From NCBI RefSeq assembly GCF_009909185.1, contig NZ_JAAAMV010000002.1:186001-250000 (forward strand): DNA of 64,000 bases. Direction: 5' to 3'. How positions within the stretch are numbered: the first letter of the stretch is position 1; each line of letters opens with the position of its first letter. The notes below the pieces were generated by a model. The model saw nothing but the letters and a program-made list of their open reading frames with translations. It did no database searches and was not told the origin of the DNA. Source of the stretch: Paenibacillus glycinis. GTDB taxonomy: Bacteria; Bacillota; Bacilli; Paenibacillales; Paenibacillaceae. Made by a program: the position numbers and the translations under genes. Below are positions 1 to 8,986 of this stretch, piece by piece.

Positions 1-1566
1 CTGATAGGTGTATGTCGGGCTTGCGGTCGTGACCGGAATGCCCTCGCCCAGATCCCACAGCGTCTCGACGATCGTCCCGTTATCGGTGGACGTGTTCGTG
101 AAGGTGATCGGCTGGCCGAGCTGCACCGTCAGCGGCGCCGTGAAATTCGCCGCGGGCTTGGCGTCGCCGAAGCCGCGGCTCGTCAACTGGGTGTTCGTGC
201 CGTTGCCGCTCACCGTGTTGCCGCTCCACTCCAGATCGGCCGCGGAGGACGGATATTGATCGATCGAAGGCCCGCCGTTGCCCGTGATCGTATTGTTGAC
301 GAAGCTCAGGCGGTCCGTGCCGGAAGCGGTCGTGATCTCGATCGCTTTGCGGCCGTTGTTCAAGATCTGGTTGCTGTCGAAGACGATGTTCTTCGTATCG
401 CCGTGGATGCGGACCGCGTTGCCGTCGTAGCCCGGATACGCCGCGGCCGGATTGCCGGTCGGACCGTTCTGCCAGGTGTTCTTGTAGAAGTATTGATACT
501 GCTCCGTGAAGCCGGTGCCCGCGCCTTGGAGCTGCATCCCCCACATGACGATATTTTGGACGGTGTTGTAATTCCACAATTGATAGCCGGTGCCCGGCGA
601 CTGCTGCATGCCGACCTGCTGGCCGCCGTCCACGAGGTTGCCCGACGTGATGCCGTGGTCGACCATGACCTCGAGGCCCATGTTGCCGACGGATCCGTCG
701 TTCGCCTTGACGACGTTGTTGCGTACCGCGATGTACTTGGAGCGCACCGCGCTGATCCAGTGGTCGACGTTGTTGTTCTCGACGAGGGAGTAATCGACGT
801 TGGTGTGCAGCTCGATGCCGAGGCCTTCCATATGCTTGCCGGTACCCGTGATCGTATTGCCGCGGACGGTCGCGTACGGGCTGTCGTCATTGACGAAGAT
901 GCCGCCGCGGCCCGTATTCGAGATCGTGTTGTTCTCGATCAGGGCATGGCTGGAGCCCCAGCCCGCGCGCACGCCCGCGCCCCAATCGGAATTGACGCCG
1001 CTGTTCGAGACGATGTTGTCGGAGATCTCGAGATTGGTCGATCCGATCGCGTAAAGCGCGAACGGCCCGAAGCCGGCGGAAGCGGCCAGATCCTTGACCC
1101 GCAAATGGCGCATCTTGTTGCCGTCGCCCGACTCGGAGGTGACCGCGGACAGCAGGACCGTGCTGCTGCTGCCGTCCAGCGTCATGTCCGAAACCTCCGC
1201 GTTGCTGACGTTATGCAGGTAGAAAAACGTCGTCGCCGAGGAAGCGATCGGCTTCACGGTCGTGACGTCGCGGCCCGCGCCGGCGATCTTGACGCCGGTC
1301 TTGCCGTTGACAGTCCCGGATAGATAGTAGGTTCCTGCCGGAAGCAGCACCGTATCCCCGCTCGAAGCGGCATTGACGGCGTTTTGGATCGCGGTCAAAT
1401 CGTCCGCCGTATCGCTTCCGTTCGCGCCGTAAGCGGTTACATTGATCGTGGCGGCAAAAGCCGAGGTTGCCGGCACGGCCGGCAGGAGCAGCGCGGCAGC
1501 GCCGAATAAACGGATCGCTTTCATTTTCCATGACCCGGATTGCCGGGTATTTCTGGTCATCGTCAT
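1..1566 (-). CDS. Secreted right-handed beta-helix protein with PKD-like end (3' end outside window)
   Basis: The reading frame is open from the start at 1566 to the left edge, giving 522 visible codons. After a short basic start, MKAIRLFGAAALLLPAVPA forms a signal peptide core, with likely cleavage after SAFA. The mature part opens with a pectate-lyase-like pattern (INVTAYGANGSDTADD followed by AIQNAVNAA), typical of the first coil of pectin-lyase-fold proteins. Many Asn-rich rungs follow (ISDNIVSNSGV, IENNTISNTGRGG, VRGNTITGTG), as in parallel beta-helices. Near the left edge the sequence changes to PAANFTAPLTVQLGQPITF and then a WDLGEG-like stretch, which resembles a PKD domain. It is probably an extracellular polysaccharide-active or binding protein; the substrate cannot be read. 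GAGGG just before 1566 supports that start, with ATG codons at 1560 and 1524 as alternatives. Confidence 0.85.
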   Translation of the reverse strand, partial: MTMTRNTRQSGSWKMKAIRLFGAAALLLPAVPATSAFAATINVTAYGANGSDTADDLTAIQNAVNAASSGDTVLLPAGTYYLSGTVNGKTGVKIAGAGRDVTTVKPIASSATTFFYLHNVSNAEVSDMTLDGSSSTVLLSAVTSESGDGNKMRHLRVKDLAASAGFGPFALYAIGSTNLEISDNIVSNSGVNSDWGAGVRAGWGSSHALIENNTISNTGRGGIFVNDDSPYATVRGNTITGTGKHMEGLGIELHTNVDYSLVENNNVDHWISAVRSKYIAVRNNVVKANDGSVGNMGLEVMVDHGITSGNLVDGGQQVGMQQSPGTGYQLWNYNTVQNIVMWGMQLQGAGTGFTEQYQYFYKNTWQNGPTGNPAAAYPGYDGNAVRIHGDTKNIVFDSNQILNNGRKAIEITTASGTDRLSFVNNTITGNGGPSIDQYPSSAADLEWSGNTVSGNGTNTQLTSRGFGDAKPAANFTAPLTVQLGQPITFTNTSTDNGTIVETLWDLGEGIPVTTASPTYTYQ

Positions 1567-1899
1567 GAGTCCCTCTTTTCTATTCCATAGTTTGACTGCG
1601 AAATGCCCGATTTTCTATGATCGACCGCTTGCTTCCCTCCTTCCTCCTTCATAATCGCGCAGACCGCTCGTGCCCGTATACTGCGAGATCCGCGAAAAGC
1701 GGAAATAAAGCTGTAAAAAATGCGAATTCCTGCATCCCGGACTTTATCCGGCCGCAGCGATCGCAGTGAAATGCATGGTTGCCTTCAAAACATAGCGCTT
1801 CGCCGCCGCTCCGGTCGATCACGAACTCGCGGCGGGCGATGCAGACGATCCCGGCTTCATTCAATATTGAAAGTATGAACGTACTGTCTTTTATTAGGA
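1567..1899. other. Intergenic region between beta-helix gene and TetR gene
   Basis: This region of 333 bases separates two divergent genes and should hold the beta-helix gene promoter. I could not identify a convincing -35/-10 pair on the minus strand. A 71-codon open frame with two CxxC-like cysteines lies on the minus strand (1649-1864), but it has no clear ribosome binding site and its composition is not convincingly coding, so I do not call it. Confidence 0.5.
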
Positions 1900-1928
1900 T
1901 TGACGAGCCGATTCATTGCGACTACAAT
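1900..1928 (+). promoter_or_regulatory. Sigma-A-like promoter of the first TetR gene
   Basis: TTGACG (1900-1905) and TACAAT (1923-1928) are separated by exactly 17 bases. The transcript should begin near 1934-1936, which places the only in-frame ATG (1931) upstream of the RNA. This decides the start codon of the following gene. Confidence 0.75.
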
Positions 1929-1963
1929 AGATGCAATATGTTCTCTACCGGGAGGGATCCATC

Positions 1964-2554
1964 ATTCGAAAGGGCGAGAAAACCAAACAGCATGTCATCG
2001 AGCAGACTTCCCTGCTGCTCAATCGACGCGGATATTTGTCCACGACCCTGTCCGAAATCACGGATGCGACCGGCTTGCAGAAGGGCGGCTTGTACAATCA
2101 TTTCCGCGACAAAGAAGAGCTTTCCCTGGCATCGTTCAGACACAACTGCGCCGCGCTCGGCGAATACGTGTACCGCGCGGCCGAGGAAGCCGGCCCGAAT
2201 GCCGTGGATCGGCTGCTCGCTTATCTGACCGCCTATTGCCGGGTCGACTATCCCGGCGGCTGCCCGATCGCCAACATGGCCAGCGAAACCCGCTTCGTCT
2301 CCGAGCCCCTCTTCTTGCAAGCCAAGGAAGCGATGGACGACGTGCTGCGTTTCACGGAGGAGACCATTCGGACCGGCATCGCGAATCGCGAGATTCGGCC
2401 GGAAGTCGATGCGCGCGACGCGTCGCTGTTTATCTTCTCGATGGTCGAAGGCGCGATCCTGATGCACAAGCTCTACCCGGATGCCATCTCGATGCTGTTG
2501 GAACGGATTACGCGGTACGTCAATGCGGAATTGCGGCTGCAGGTCCTGTCTTGA
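1964..2554 (+). CDS. TetR/AcrR family transcriptional regulator with likely ATT start
   Basis: The protein begins RKGEKTKQHVIEQTS and carries a TetR helix-turn-helix in its first 50 residues (TLSEITDATGLQKGGLYNHF, then DKEEL). A C-terminal ligand/dimer domain of about 140 residues follows, containing YPGGCPIANM, a pattern seen in the YxaF/LmrA-like branch. The only in-frame ATG (1931) falls between the -10 box and the expected transcription start. A strong GGGAGGG (1950-1956) sits 7 bases before ATT at 1964 and 4 before ATC at 1961. Related proteins usually start M-RKGE, which matches ATT as the initiator. No target gene is evident. The neighbour on the left is divergent, and a terminator follows directly, so the gene is probably monocistronic. 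Confidence 0.85.
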   Translation: MRKGEKTKQHVIEQTSLLLNRRGYLSTTLSEITDATGLQKGGLYNHFRDKEELSLASFRHNCAALGEYVYRAAEEAGPNAVDRLLAYLTAYCRVDYPGGCPIANMASETRFVSEPLFLQAKEAMDDVLRFTEETIRTGIANREIRPEVDARDASLFIFSMVEGAILMHKLYPDAISMLLERITRYVNAELRLQVLS

Positions 2555-2560
2555 ATAACC

Positions 2561-2606
2561 AAAAGGAGCACTCGCGCAGACTCCCTCCTGCCGATCGCTC
2601 CTTTTT
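2561..2606. terminator. Intrinsic terminator between TetR and gerB-like genes
   Basis: AAAAGGAGC (2561-2569) pairs with GCTCCTTTTT (2597-2606) across a long loop, and each arm ends in an A or T run. The two flanking genes converge here, so it probably works in both directions. Confidence 0.7.
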
Positions 2607-2611
2607 GCTTT

Positions 2612-3718
2612 CTACGAATGGTTAAGCTCCTGAACAGATCCGCCCCGCTTCTTGAACAAGGTCAGCACAAACACGCACACCGGGACCAACACGGCGTTCA
2701 AATTAACCGAAACCGGGAGGATTTTCAGGTCGTACGCGACCAGCTCCGCCGGATTCACGAAGCTTTTGGTCGCCACCGCGAAGAAGAACACCCCGACGGG
2801 CAAATAAAAAGGCTTCAATGCCTTCATCCCGAACAGCCTGCCCGCGATCTGAACGAAGACGTACTGCAGCACGATAATCTCGTACATCGTCATGATCGTC
2901 CATATGGCGATGATCAGGATTTCGATCCGCTCGATGTATTCGCCGAACTTCACCAGCTGAATCGACGAGAAGAACGGAAACATGGCCGTCTTGAACATGT
3001 TGTCGCCCAAGCTTCCTATCGTGAGATAGGTTGCGATCAGCAGATACGCGCATGAGAACACGACGGCGATGGAACAGGATTTGAACAGCTTTTTCTGGTG
3101 CGTGACCTCCGAGAAGAGGAACACCATCACGTACGATTTGCAGAACGGAAATCCGAACGAAATCAACGACCCGTACAGGAGCAGCGGAAGCGGGTGCTGG
3201 AGCTGCGGCATGAACGGATTGGCTTCGACGTCTTGGTAAATAAAGAAGCCGATCGCCACGATGGAGACGACGAAGAAAGGCAAAATGACCAGCACCGACC
3301 TGGCGATCGTGCTCAGTCCAAGCGACGCGGCGTACGTGGTAACGATCACGACGAGCAGCATGATCAGATTAGGCGACGTGCCCGGAAGAATGGCGGACGT
3401 ATAAAACACCGATATCGAGCGCAGCGACAGCACCCCGAGGCCCAGCATGCCGAGGAGATAAAAGGCATGCGCCAGCTTGCCGAGCCATTTGCCGAGCACG
3501 ATGTCGATGATGTCGCTCATATTGGCATGCGGGTATTGATTTTGCACGTAAGCGTTCATTTTCAACAGCATCAGAATGAACAGACACGCCGTCAAATTAG
3601 CAATCCAAACGTCCTGCATGAGCAGTTTCGCTTCCAGCAAGTAAAGGGTCGAGAATCCCGACAGGAACGAGAAGCAGAGACAGCCCAGCTGAAACGGCGT
3701 TATCCGTTCGCGGATCAC
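2612..3718 (-). CDS. GerB-family spore germination permease (operon 1)
   Basis: This is a 368-residue polytopic membrane protein with about ten hydrophobic segments. It begins MIRERITPFQLGCLCFSF, the typical opening of GerAB/GerBB proteins of the amino acid-polyamine-organocation superfamily (the family often labelled endospore germination permease). It would sit in the spore inner membrane as the B subunit and probably binds the germinant. The start is GTG at 3718, whose GTGA overlaps the stop of the preceding small gene, implying translational coupling. It is last in a four-gene operon (A, C, small protein, B). The ligand cannot be predicted from sequence. Confidence 0.9.
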   Translation of the reverse strand: MIRERITPFQLGCLCFSFLSGFSTLYLLEAKLLMQDVWIANLTACLFILMLLKMNAYVQNQYPHANMSDIIDIVLGKWLGKLAHAFYLLGMLGLGVLSLRSISVFYTSAILPGTSPNLIMLLVVIVTTYAASLGLSTIARSVLVILPFFVVSIVAIGFFIYQDVEANPFMPQLQHPLPLLLYGSLISFGFPFCKSYVMVFLFSEVTHQKKLFKSCSIAVVFSCAYLLIATYLTIGSLGDNMFKTAMFPFFSSIQLVKFGEYIERIEILIIAIWTIMTMYEIIVLQYVFVQIAGRLFGMKALKPFYLPVGVFFFAVATKSFVNPAELVAYDLKILPVSVNLNAVLVPVCVFVLTLFKKRGGSVQELNHS

Positions 3719-3963
3719 GGGACGTTAACCTCCGTGGATACATTCAGCCACTCGATCACGTAATCCGACAGCGGCCGGTATAACCATGCATGGATGGATT
3801 CCGCCGTCGGCAGATGACGGACCCCCGGCAAGAGGTATGCGGCCACTACGGACGATACGAGCCCGAGCACGACGCTTTCGCGCAGCTTCCCTCGCCTCCA
3901 CAACCTCGCGCAATGCCACGCTCCGTAGGCCGCAATGGCCGCAATTACGAAATATCCGATCAT
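3715..3963 (-). CDS. Small membrane protein of germination operon 1
   Basis: This 82-residue protein starts with a hydrophobic segment (MIGYFVIAAIAAYGAWH), then a short basic stretch (RLWRRGKLRE), a second hydrophobic segment (VVLGLVSSVVAAYLLPG) and a polar tail. A GGGAGGAG site lies 7 bases before the ATG. It sits between the C and B subunit genes and overlaps gerB by four bases. Its size, two predicted helices and position resemble the small D-type proteins of some Bacillus ger operons, but I see no diagnostic motif. A role as an accessory of the germinant receptor is inferred from context only. Confidence 0.75.
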   Translation of the reverse strand: MIGYFVIAAIAAYGAWHCARLWRRGKLRESVVLGLVSSVVAAYLLPGVRHLPTAESIHAWLYRPLSDYVIEWLNVSTEVNVP

Positions 3964-3964
3964 G

Positions 3965-5125
3965 TCAATCTCCTCCCAGAACTTTGCTCATTCCGATCGC
4001 CGGAATCGATACGTCGACATGGACGCGAACGGGAACCGTCGGATATATGGCGGTCGACCACGTCTTCTCCATCCTCTTCCACGCTTGCGGGTGGTATTTT
4101 CTCGCGATATCCGAAAACCCGACGACGTCGATCTTCAATTGCTGTTGGAACCGATTCAAGCTCGCCTTCAATTCCCCCTCGATAAACCGTCCGGCGGCCA
4201 GCTCCAGCTCCCGCAGCGTATCCGGATTCGCCAGATTCACCTGCTTGTCGATCGTAAGCACGGTGCCCGTCAAGCCGATTCGGACGTCGAAAACGGGCTG
4301 ACCGTCCGTTTGACGCATGCGGACCGACCGATTGGCCACCCTCATCAGCAAGCTGATCTTGGCCGACCGGAACGGCACGGTTTGCGGAAACTCCAGCTCG
4401 CGCCAGTACTTCTTCTTGATGATCAAATGAATCGCCAGGACGTCCTTGCCCGGCAGCCAGCCCGCGAGCTTCCCTTGATGAATGACGGAGCCTCCGCTCA
4501 GGAACAGCACCTCGCGGTCGCCGGCGACCGGCATGGATCGGCTCAGTTTCCCGGTCACGAACCCCCGGTAGGGATTTCCGTAATAATCGGCGACGTCCTT
4601 GATCGTGAGCGACAGGCTCTTGCCCCACAATTGCTCGTTCTTGATTCTGCCGACCGTTTCGTTCGAGATCAGATCGCCGGTTTCGGATTTGATCCGCATC
4701 AAGTCGCTTGCCGTCCCTTGGCTGACCACCAGATAGCCGGATAACCGGATATCCCGGTTCCGCGACAGGAAATCCACGACCTCGTATAACGAGTTCCGCG
4801 CCGCGCCTTCCCCGATGAGAAAAAACTTGTCATGCTGCCAGACCAGGATTTTCCCGGCACGGCTCCGCAAATTGCGCGCGGCCTCCAAGATGGTTTTGCC
4901 GGATGCGCTGGCTATCCATTCCAATTTCTTCGCGGAATTCTGGGCGTCGTTCGTTGAGGCGTCGATGCAGTTGATCGTGAAGACATAGTCGCGCTTCTGC
5001 TCGTCGTAGTCGATCGCTGTCAGCATGACGAGCGCGATATCGCTGATCTCGCGAATATCCGGCGAGCATCCGACGAGCATGCATGTCAGCAAGCCGAGCG
5101 CGGCGAACCGTCTAAACCTACTCAT
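3965..5125 (-). CDS. GerC-family germinant receptor lipoprotein (operon 1)
   Basis: This 386-residue lipoprotein begins MSRFRRFAALGLLTC followed by the lipobox LVGC, then the mature SPDIREISDIALVMLTAIDYD typical of GerAC proteins. The C-terminal part (EGELKASLNRFQQQLKIDVV followed by FSDIARKYHP) matches the GerC family pattern; the whole protein is the usual length. It would be lipid-anchored on the outer face of the spore inner membrane as the C subunit. The ATG at 5125 lies inside the end of the A gene (overlap of 8 bases). In-frame ATGs farther upstream lie deep in gerA and were rejected. Confidence 0.92.
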   Translation of the reverse strand: MSRFRRFAALGLLTCMLVGCSPDIREISDIALVMLTAIDYDEQKRDYVFTINCIDASTNDAQNSAKKLEWIASASGKTILEAARNLRSRAGKILVWQHDKFFLIGEGAARNSLYEVVDFLSRNRDIRLSGYLVVSQGTASDLMRIKSETGDLISNETVGRIKNEQLWGKSLSLTIKDVADYYGNPYRGFVTGKLSRSMPVAGDREVLFLSGGSVIHQGKLAGWLPGKDVLAIHLIIKKKYWRELEFPQTVPFRSAKISLLMRVANRSVRMRQTDGQPVFDVRIGLTGTVLTIDKQVNLANPDTLRELELAAGRFIEGELKASLNRFQQQLKIDVVGFSDIARKYHPQAWKRMEKTWSTAIYPTVPVRVHVDVSIPAIGMSKVLGGD

Positions 5126-6590
5126 GCTCGAGACCTTCCCGCGACTCCGGCGAAGCCTCCGTTTTGGACAGACTGCGATGTCTGATCGGCAGCAGCACGT
5201 AATGGCCGACGACATCCCGCCACCTTTTCGGTTCCAGCGTGGGCATGTAATAGACCCCGAAGGACTTCAAGGAACAGAGATGCAGCACGAGCGCGAACAT
5301 GCTGAGCGCGATGCCGAGCACGCCCGTCCACGCCGCGACGAAGATAAGCGGAAACCGGAGCATCCGCAGCGTAATGGCGGTATTGAACGACGGGATCGTA
5401 AAGGACGCGATGCCGGTCAACGCGACGACGATCACCATCGGCCGCGAGACGATGCCCGATTGGACGGCGGCTTCCCCGATGATGAGCGCCCCGACGATGC
5501 TGACGGATTGGCCGATCGCCTGGGGCAGCCGCAGGCTGGCTTCGCGCAGCACCTCGAAGGCGATTTCCATCAACAGCGCTTCGAGAAACGTCGGCAGCGG
5601 GATGCCGGCTTTCGTCGAGAGGAACGTCAGCATGAGCGGGGTCGGAATCATTTCCAGGTGAAACGTCGTGAGCGCGATATAGACCGATGGAAGAAAGAGC
5701 GAGACGAACAAGGTGATGACGCGCAAGCCGCGAAGAAAATTCGCGAAGTAGAACTTCTCGTAGAGATCCTCGCTCGGATGCAGAAAATCGGTGAAGATCG
5801 CGGGCGCCAGCAGCACGTTCGGGCTTCCGTCCGTCAGGATCGCGACCTTGCCCTGATTCAACGCCGTCGCGACCCGGTCGGGCCGTTCCGTGTTCTGGAT
5901 CTGGGAGAACGGCGAATAGGGACTGTCTTGGATCCATTCCTCGATCTGGGCGCTGTCCACCACGACGTTCAACCGGACGGCGGCAAGCCTTCGCTCGATT
6001 TCGCGCAGCACGCGGACGTCCGCTTGATCCTCCAAATAAAGCAGCTTGACGTCAGTCCGGCTCTCATTGCCGACGACATATGATTTGCTCTTCAGCTTAG
6101 AGGTCTTCAGCCGGCGGTAAATGAGCCCCATATTGGTGTTCAGATCTTCGATGAAGCCGGCGCGCGGACCGCGCACGCTCACTTCCAGCATCGGCTCCTC
6201 GATCGCGCGTCTGCCGTAACCGGGCAAATTCATGCCGAGGGCTTCCGTCATGCCTTCGATGAACAGCACGATGCAGGCATCGGTGATCAGGCGCTCCGCT
6301 TCCTCCATATCCGACGCGGGCTGTTCGATGCCGAGGGCGCGGACCGCTTCCGCGACCGATTCGATGTCCGCGCCATCCGCGCGAAAGCGCTCGGCGATCG
6401 GCGGTATAAGCTGCCGGTACAGTCTCTTCTCGTCGACCAGGACGTTCACGTATGCCGCGGCCGCGACCGGCTCGCCCGCCCTCGATTCGAACAGATGGAA
6501 GCTGATCGACCCGTGATCCGCGAAGCGGCGCCTGAGCGTCTCCACATTCCGAACGACCGAAGGTGCGATCGGCGTCTTCCGATTATCCAT
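5118..6590 (-). CDS. GerA-family spore germination protein (operon 1)
   Basis: This 490-residue protein has a soluble N-terminal half (about 1-290) and a membrane half with about five helices. Typical GerAA signatures are present: EALGMNLPGYGRR-like region, RGPRAGFIEDLNTNMGLIYR, SPYSPFSQIQNTERPDRVA, EALLMEIAFEVLREASLRLP and GEAAVQSGIVSRPMVIVVA. It forms the A subunit of a spore inner-membrane germinant receptor. GGAGGT sits 4 bases before the ATG at 6590; an upstream in-frame ATG (6614) has no ribosome binding site. It is the first gene of A-C-small-B. A candidate sigma-G promoter lies 40 bases upstream, which fits forespore expression. Confidence 0.93.
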   Translation of the reverse strand: MDNRKTPIAPSVVRNVETLRRRFADHGSISFHLFESRAGEPVAAAAYVNVLVDEKRLYRQLIPPIAERFRADGADIESVAEAVRALGIEQPASDMEEAERLITDACIVLFIEGMTEALGMNLPGYGRRAIEEPMLEVSVRGPRAGFIEDLNTNMGLIYRRLKTSKLKSKSYVVGNESRTDVKLLYLEDQADVRVLREIERRLAAVRLNVVVDSAQIEEWIQDSPYSPFSQIQNTERPDRVATALNQGKVAILTDGSPNVLLAPAIFTDFLHPSEDLYEKFYFANFLRGLRVITLFVSLFLPSVYIALTTFHLEMIPTPLMLTFLSTKAGIPLPTFLEALLMEIAFEVLREASLRLPQAIGQSVSIVGALIIGEAAVQSGIVSRPMVIVVALTGIASFTIPSFNTAITLRMLRFPLIFVAAWTGVLGIALSMFALVLHLCSLKSFGVYYMPTLEPKRWRDVVGHYVLLPIRHRSLSKTEASPESREGLEHE

Positions 6591-6630
6591 ATGTACCTCC
6601 AGGCGGCGATCCATGATCGGGATTCTTTGG

Positions 6631-6660
6631 AAGTATTTGCATGCGCCACCCCGGTTATGC
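6631..6660 (-). promoter_or_regulatory. Candidate sigma-G type promoter of germination operon 1
   Basis: On the minus strand GCATA (6660-6656) is followed after 18 bases by AATACTT (6637-6631). This fits the forespore sigma-G pattern GHATR-N18-CATWHTA at all -35 positions and five of seven -10 positions. It lies about 40 bases upstream of the gerA start, the right distance for a ger operon promoter. Confidence 0.45.
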
Positions 6661-6840
6661 AAAATCGGCGACAAACGACCTGGCCTCGGCCCGGCAAACC
6701 ATGCATTCGAGTCTCCTGAAAACGATCGTGCGAGCAATTTAATCAGCCATTTCATTTACATTCACGCAGGAATGGGATACGATAACTTTGACCAATGAAC
6801 CAAACATCCTACGTTTAGTAAATAAAAGGAGCGATCCCCG

Positions 6841-7524
6841 TTGCTGAAGAAACTGAGCCGTACCTCGCTCGCCGATCAGGTCTACAAGGAAATGGGAGAC
6901 ATGATCGCCTCCGGGAAATGGCCGTCCGGCAGCCGCATCCCGAGCGAGACCGAGCTGATGGAGCAACTCGGCGTCAGCCGCAACACGCTGCGCGAAGCCG
7001 TTCGCGCGATGGTGCATGTCGGCATGCTGGAGACGAAGCAAGGCGATGGCACGTTCGTCAAGGCCACCAGCGCGCTGAACGCGATCTTGCAGAAGCGCGT
7101 GCAGCATTCGACGCTGCTCGAGACGATCGAGGTCAGGCACGCGCTGGACAGGCAGGCCGTTGCCCTCGCCTGCGCCAAGCGTACCGACGAGGATCTGGCG
7201 ACGCTCGAGCATTGTCGGCGCCTGTGCATGACGGCCTTCCGCGAACAAGACCTGGAGCGGTTCGTCCGCGCGGATTGGCTCCTGCACCAAGCGGTCGCGG
7301 CCGCCTCCCATAATGCGCTGCTGACCGATATCTACGCCAATCTGTTCGAGGAAATCCAGATGTCCATCGCCAGCACGACGGAATTCGGCGATGACGCGCT
7401 GGTCGGTCATCCCGCGCTGCTGCAGGCGATCCGGGATCGACATGCGGATCGCGCCGTCCAGGAAGTCGACGCGTACATCGCCGTGAACAAAAGCGTTCTC
7501 CGCAAGCATGATCTAGACGCCTGA
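6841..7524 (+). CDS. FadR-subfamily GntR transcriptional regulator
   Basis: This 227-residue regulator has an N-terminal GntR winged helix (residues 8-75; WPSGSRIPSETELMEQLGVS, RNTLREAVRAM, QGDGTFV). A C-terminal FCD-type all-helical domain follows, with DWLLHQAVAAASHN and HPALLQAIRDRHADRA, whose His and Asp residues commonly bind a metal or carboxylate ligand. The start is TTG at 6841, with AAAGGAGC 8 bases upstream. It lies 45 bases before an MFS exporter gene on the same strand, so it probably regulates itself and that transporter. A 12-bp palindrome between the two genes is a possible operator. The effector cannot be read. Confidence 0.88.
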   Translation: MLKKLSRTSLADQVYKEMGDMIASGKWPSGSRIPSETELMEQLGVSRNTLREAVRAMVHVGMLETKQGDGTFVKATSALNAILQKRVQHSTLLETIEVRHALDRQAVALACAKRTDEDLATLEHCRRLCMTAFREQDLERFVRADWLLHQAVAAASHNALLTDIYANLFEEIQMSIASTTEFGDDALVGHPALLQAIRDRHADRAVQEVDAYIAVNKSVLRKHDLDA

Positions 7525-7546
7525 CCTTGCCATCCTTGACCTCATT

Positions 7547-7558
7547 TATCTATAGATA
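7547..7558. promoter_or_regulatory. 12-bp palindrome upstream of the MFS gene
   Basis: TATCTATAGATA is a perfect palindrome between the FadR-type regulator gene and the transporter, 11 bases before the transporter ATG. It could be an operator, but its AT-rich form also resembles a chance site, and no second copy was found near the regulator's own start. Confidence 0.3.
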
Positions 7559-7569
7559 GGAAGATTCCG

Positions 7570-8835
7570 ATGACACCTACGAACGCACGCGCGTCGGCCT
7601 TGCATCCCGAACGCCCGCCGCACGGCCGAAACGCCGCATGGCTGATTGCCGGCATCCTTATGATCGCCGCCAATCTTCGCACGCCGCTGACTTCCATGAG
7701 TCCCTTGATCGAGCTGATCCGCGGGGACATGCCGATATCCGGCACCTTGGCGGGCATGTTGACTACGCTGCCGCTGCTCGCGTTCGCGGCGCTTTCCCCT
7801 TTCGTGCCCCGGATGGCGCGCGCGTACGGCATGGAGCATACGCTGTTCGTCGCGCTAGCTGTGATGTTCGCCGGCAGCCTTGTCCGCGATGCCGGCAGCG
7901 AGTTCGCGCTGCTGGCGGGCACGGTCTTGACCGGGCTCGGCATCGCCGCGGGCAACGTGATGCTGCCCGCGCTGATCAAACGCGAGTTCCCGCTGCGCGT
8001 CGGCCTCATGACCGGCTTTTATTCGATCGCCATGAACAGCTTTGCCGCGACCGCCTCGGCCGTCAGCGTACCGATCGCTTCCCGGACGGGTTACGGCTGG
8101 CGAGGCACGCTGATGGTCATCTCGATCGCCTGCCTGGCCGCGGTCCTGCTCTGGATCCCGCAGTTGAAGCATAATACCGCTACCGTCCGTATCGCCGCCG
8201 GGACGACCGCCAGGAAGCGTTCCGTCTGGCGTTCGGGGCTGGCCTGGCAAATCACGCTCTTCATGGGCCTGCAATCGTTCATCTTCTACGTGTTCGTCGC
8301 TTGGCTGCCCGATATGCTGCTGGATCAGGGGATGAGCAGCGCCCGATCCGGTTATATGCTCTCGTTATTGCAGATCGGCTTGATTCCGTTCACCTTCCTG
8401 ATCCCGATCCTGGCCGGCCGGCTGCCGAGCCAGCTTGGCCTGCTGGTCGCCACCTGCTGCTTCTATCTCGCCGGCTTCGCGGGCTTGCTGGCCGCCCATG
8501 GGAGCTTGGTCCTGACCGCGGCCTCCGTTATCGTGCTCGGCGCGGCGGGCGGCACGTCCTTCAGCCTGGCGATGATGTTCTTCAGCCTCCGCACGCGCAC
8601 CGCGCAGGAAGCGTCCGAGATCTCGGGCATGGCCCAGTCGATCGGTTATCTGCTCGCGGCCGTCGGCCCGTTGCTGTTCGGGATGCTGCACGAAACCGTC
8701 GGCAACTGGACCGTTCCGATGCTGCTTCTCGTCGCCGCGGCCATCCTGCTGCTGATCGTCGGCTTCACGCCTTCCAGGGGAACCCGTTACGTGTTTCAGG
8801 CGGAAACGGACGGGCGGCAGGAAGCGACGAATTAG
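7570..8835 (+). CDS. CynX/NimT-like MFS transporter
   Basis: This 421-residue protein has about twelve hydrophobic segments. The family signature ANLRTPLTSMSPLIELIR near residue 34 and the central ITLFMGLQSFIFYVFVAWLP are characteristic of the CynX/NimT (YycB-like) branch of the major facilitator superfamily, which includes cyanate and 2-nitroimidazole transporters. It would act in the cytoplasmic membrane, probably for export. AGGAAG lies 6 bases before the ATG. The adjacent FadR-type regulator probably controls it. A strong terminator follows. The substrate is not predictable. Confidence 0.88.
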   Translation: MTPTNARASALHPERPPHGRNAAWLIAGILMIAANLRTPLTSMSPLIELIRGDMPISGTLAGMLTTLPLLAFAALSPFVPRMARAYGMEHTLFVALAVMFAGSLVRDAGSEFALLAGTVLTGLGIAAGNVMLPALIKREFPLRVGLMTGFYSIAMNSFAATASAVSVPIASRTGYGWRGTLMVISIACLAAVLLWIPQLKHNTATVRIAAGTTARKRSVWRSGLAWQITLFMGLQSFIFYVFVAWLPDMLLDQGMSSARSGYMLSLLQIGLIPFTFLIPILAGRLPSQLGLLVATCCFYLAGFAGLLAAHGSLVLTAASVIVLGAAGGTSFSLAMMFFSLRTRTAQEASEISGMAQSIGYLLAAVGPLLFGMLHETVGNWTVPMLLLVAAAILLLIVGFTPSRGTRYVFQAETDGRQEATN

Positions 8836-8902
8836 AAGATTATCGGTGCGGAACGTTCAGGTTCGTTGCAAGTTCCCGTCAACGGATGCATAAGCGCATG
8901 GC

Positions 8903-8934
8903 AAAACGGTCCGCGTTCGAACGCGGACCGTTTT
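8903..8934. terminator. Bidirectional intrinsic terminator
   Basis: Positions 8903-8934 form a perfect 32-base inverted repeat (AAAACGGTCCGCGTTC and its complement) with A and T runs at the ends. It lies between the convergent MFS gene and the YjzC-like gene. Confidence 0.9.
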
Positions 8935-8986
8935 CTTTCGTTATGATGATGGAGCCGCCAGATCGGCAGCAATGCTCCAAGCTCGG

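Noticed and set aside
1649-1864. A 71-codon minus-strand ORF with CxxC-like residues
   Set aside because: No ribosome binding site and weak coding character; it lies in a divergent intergenic region.
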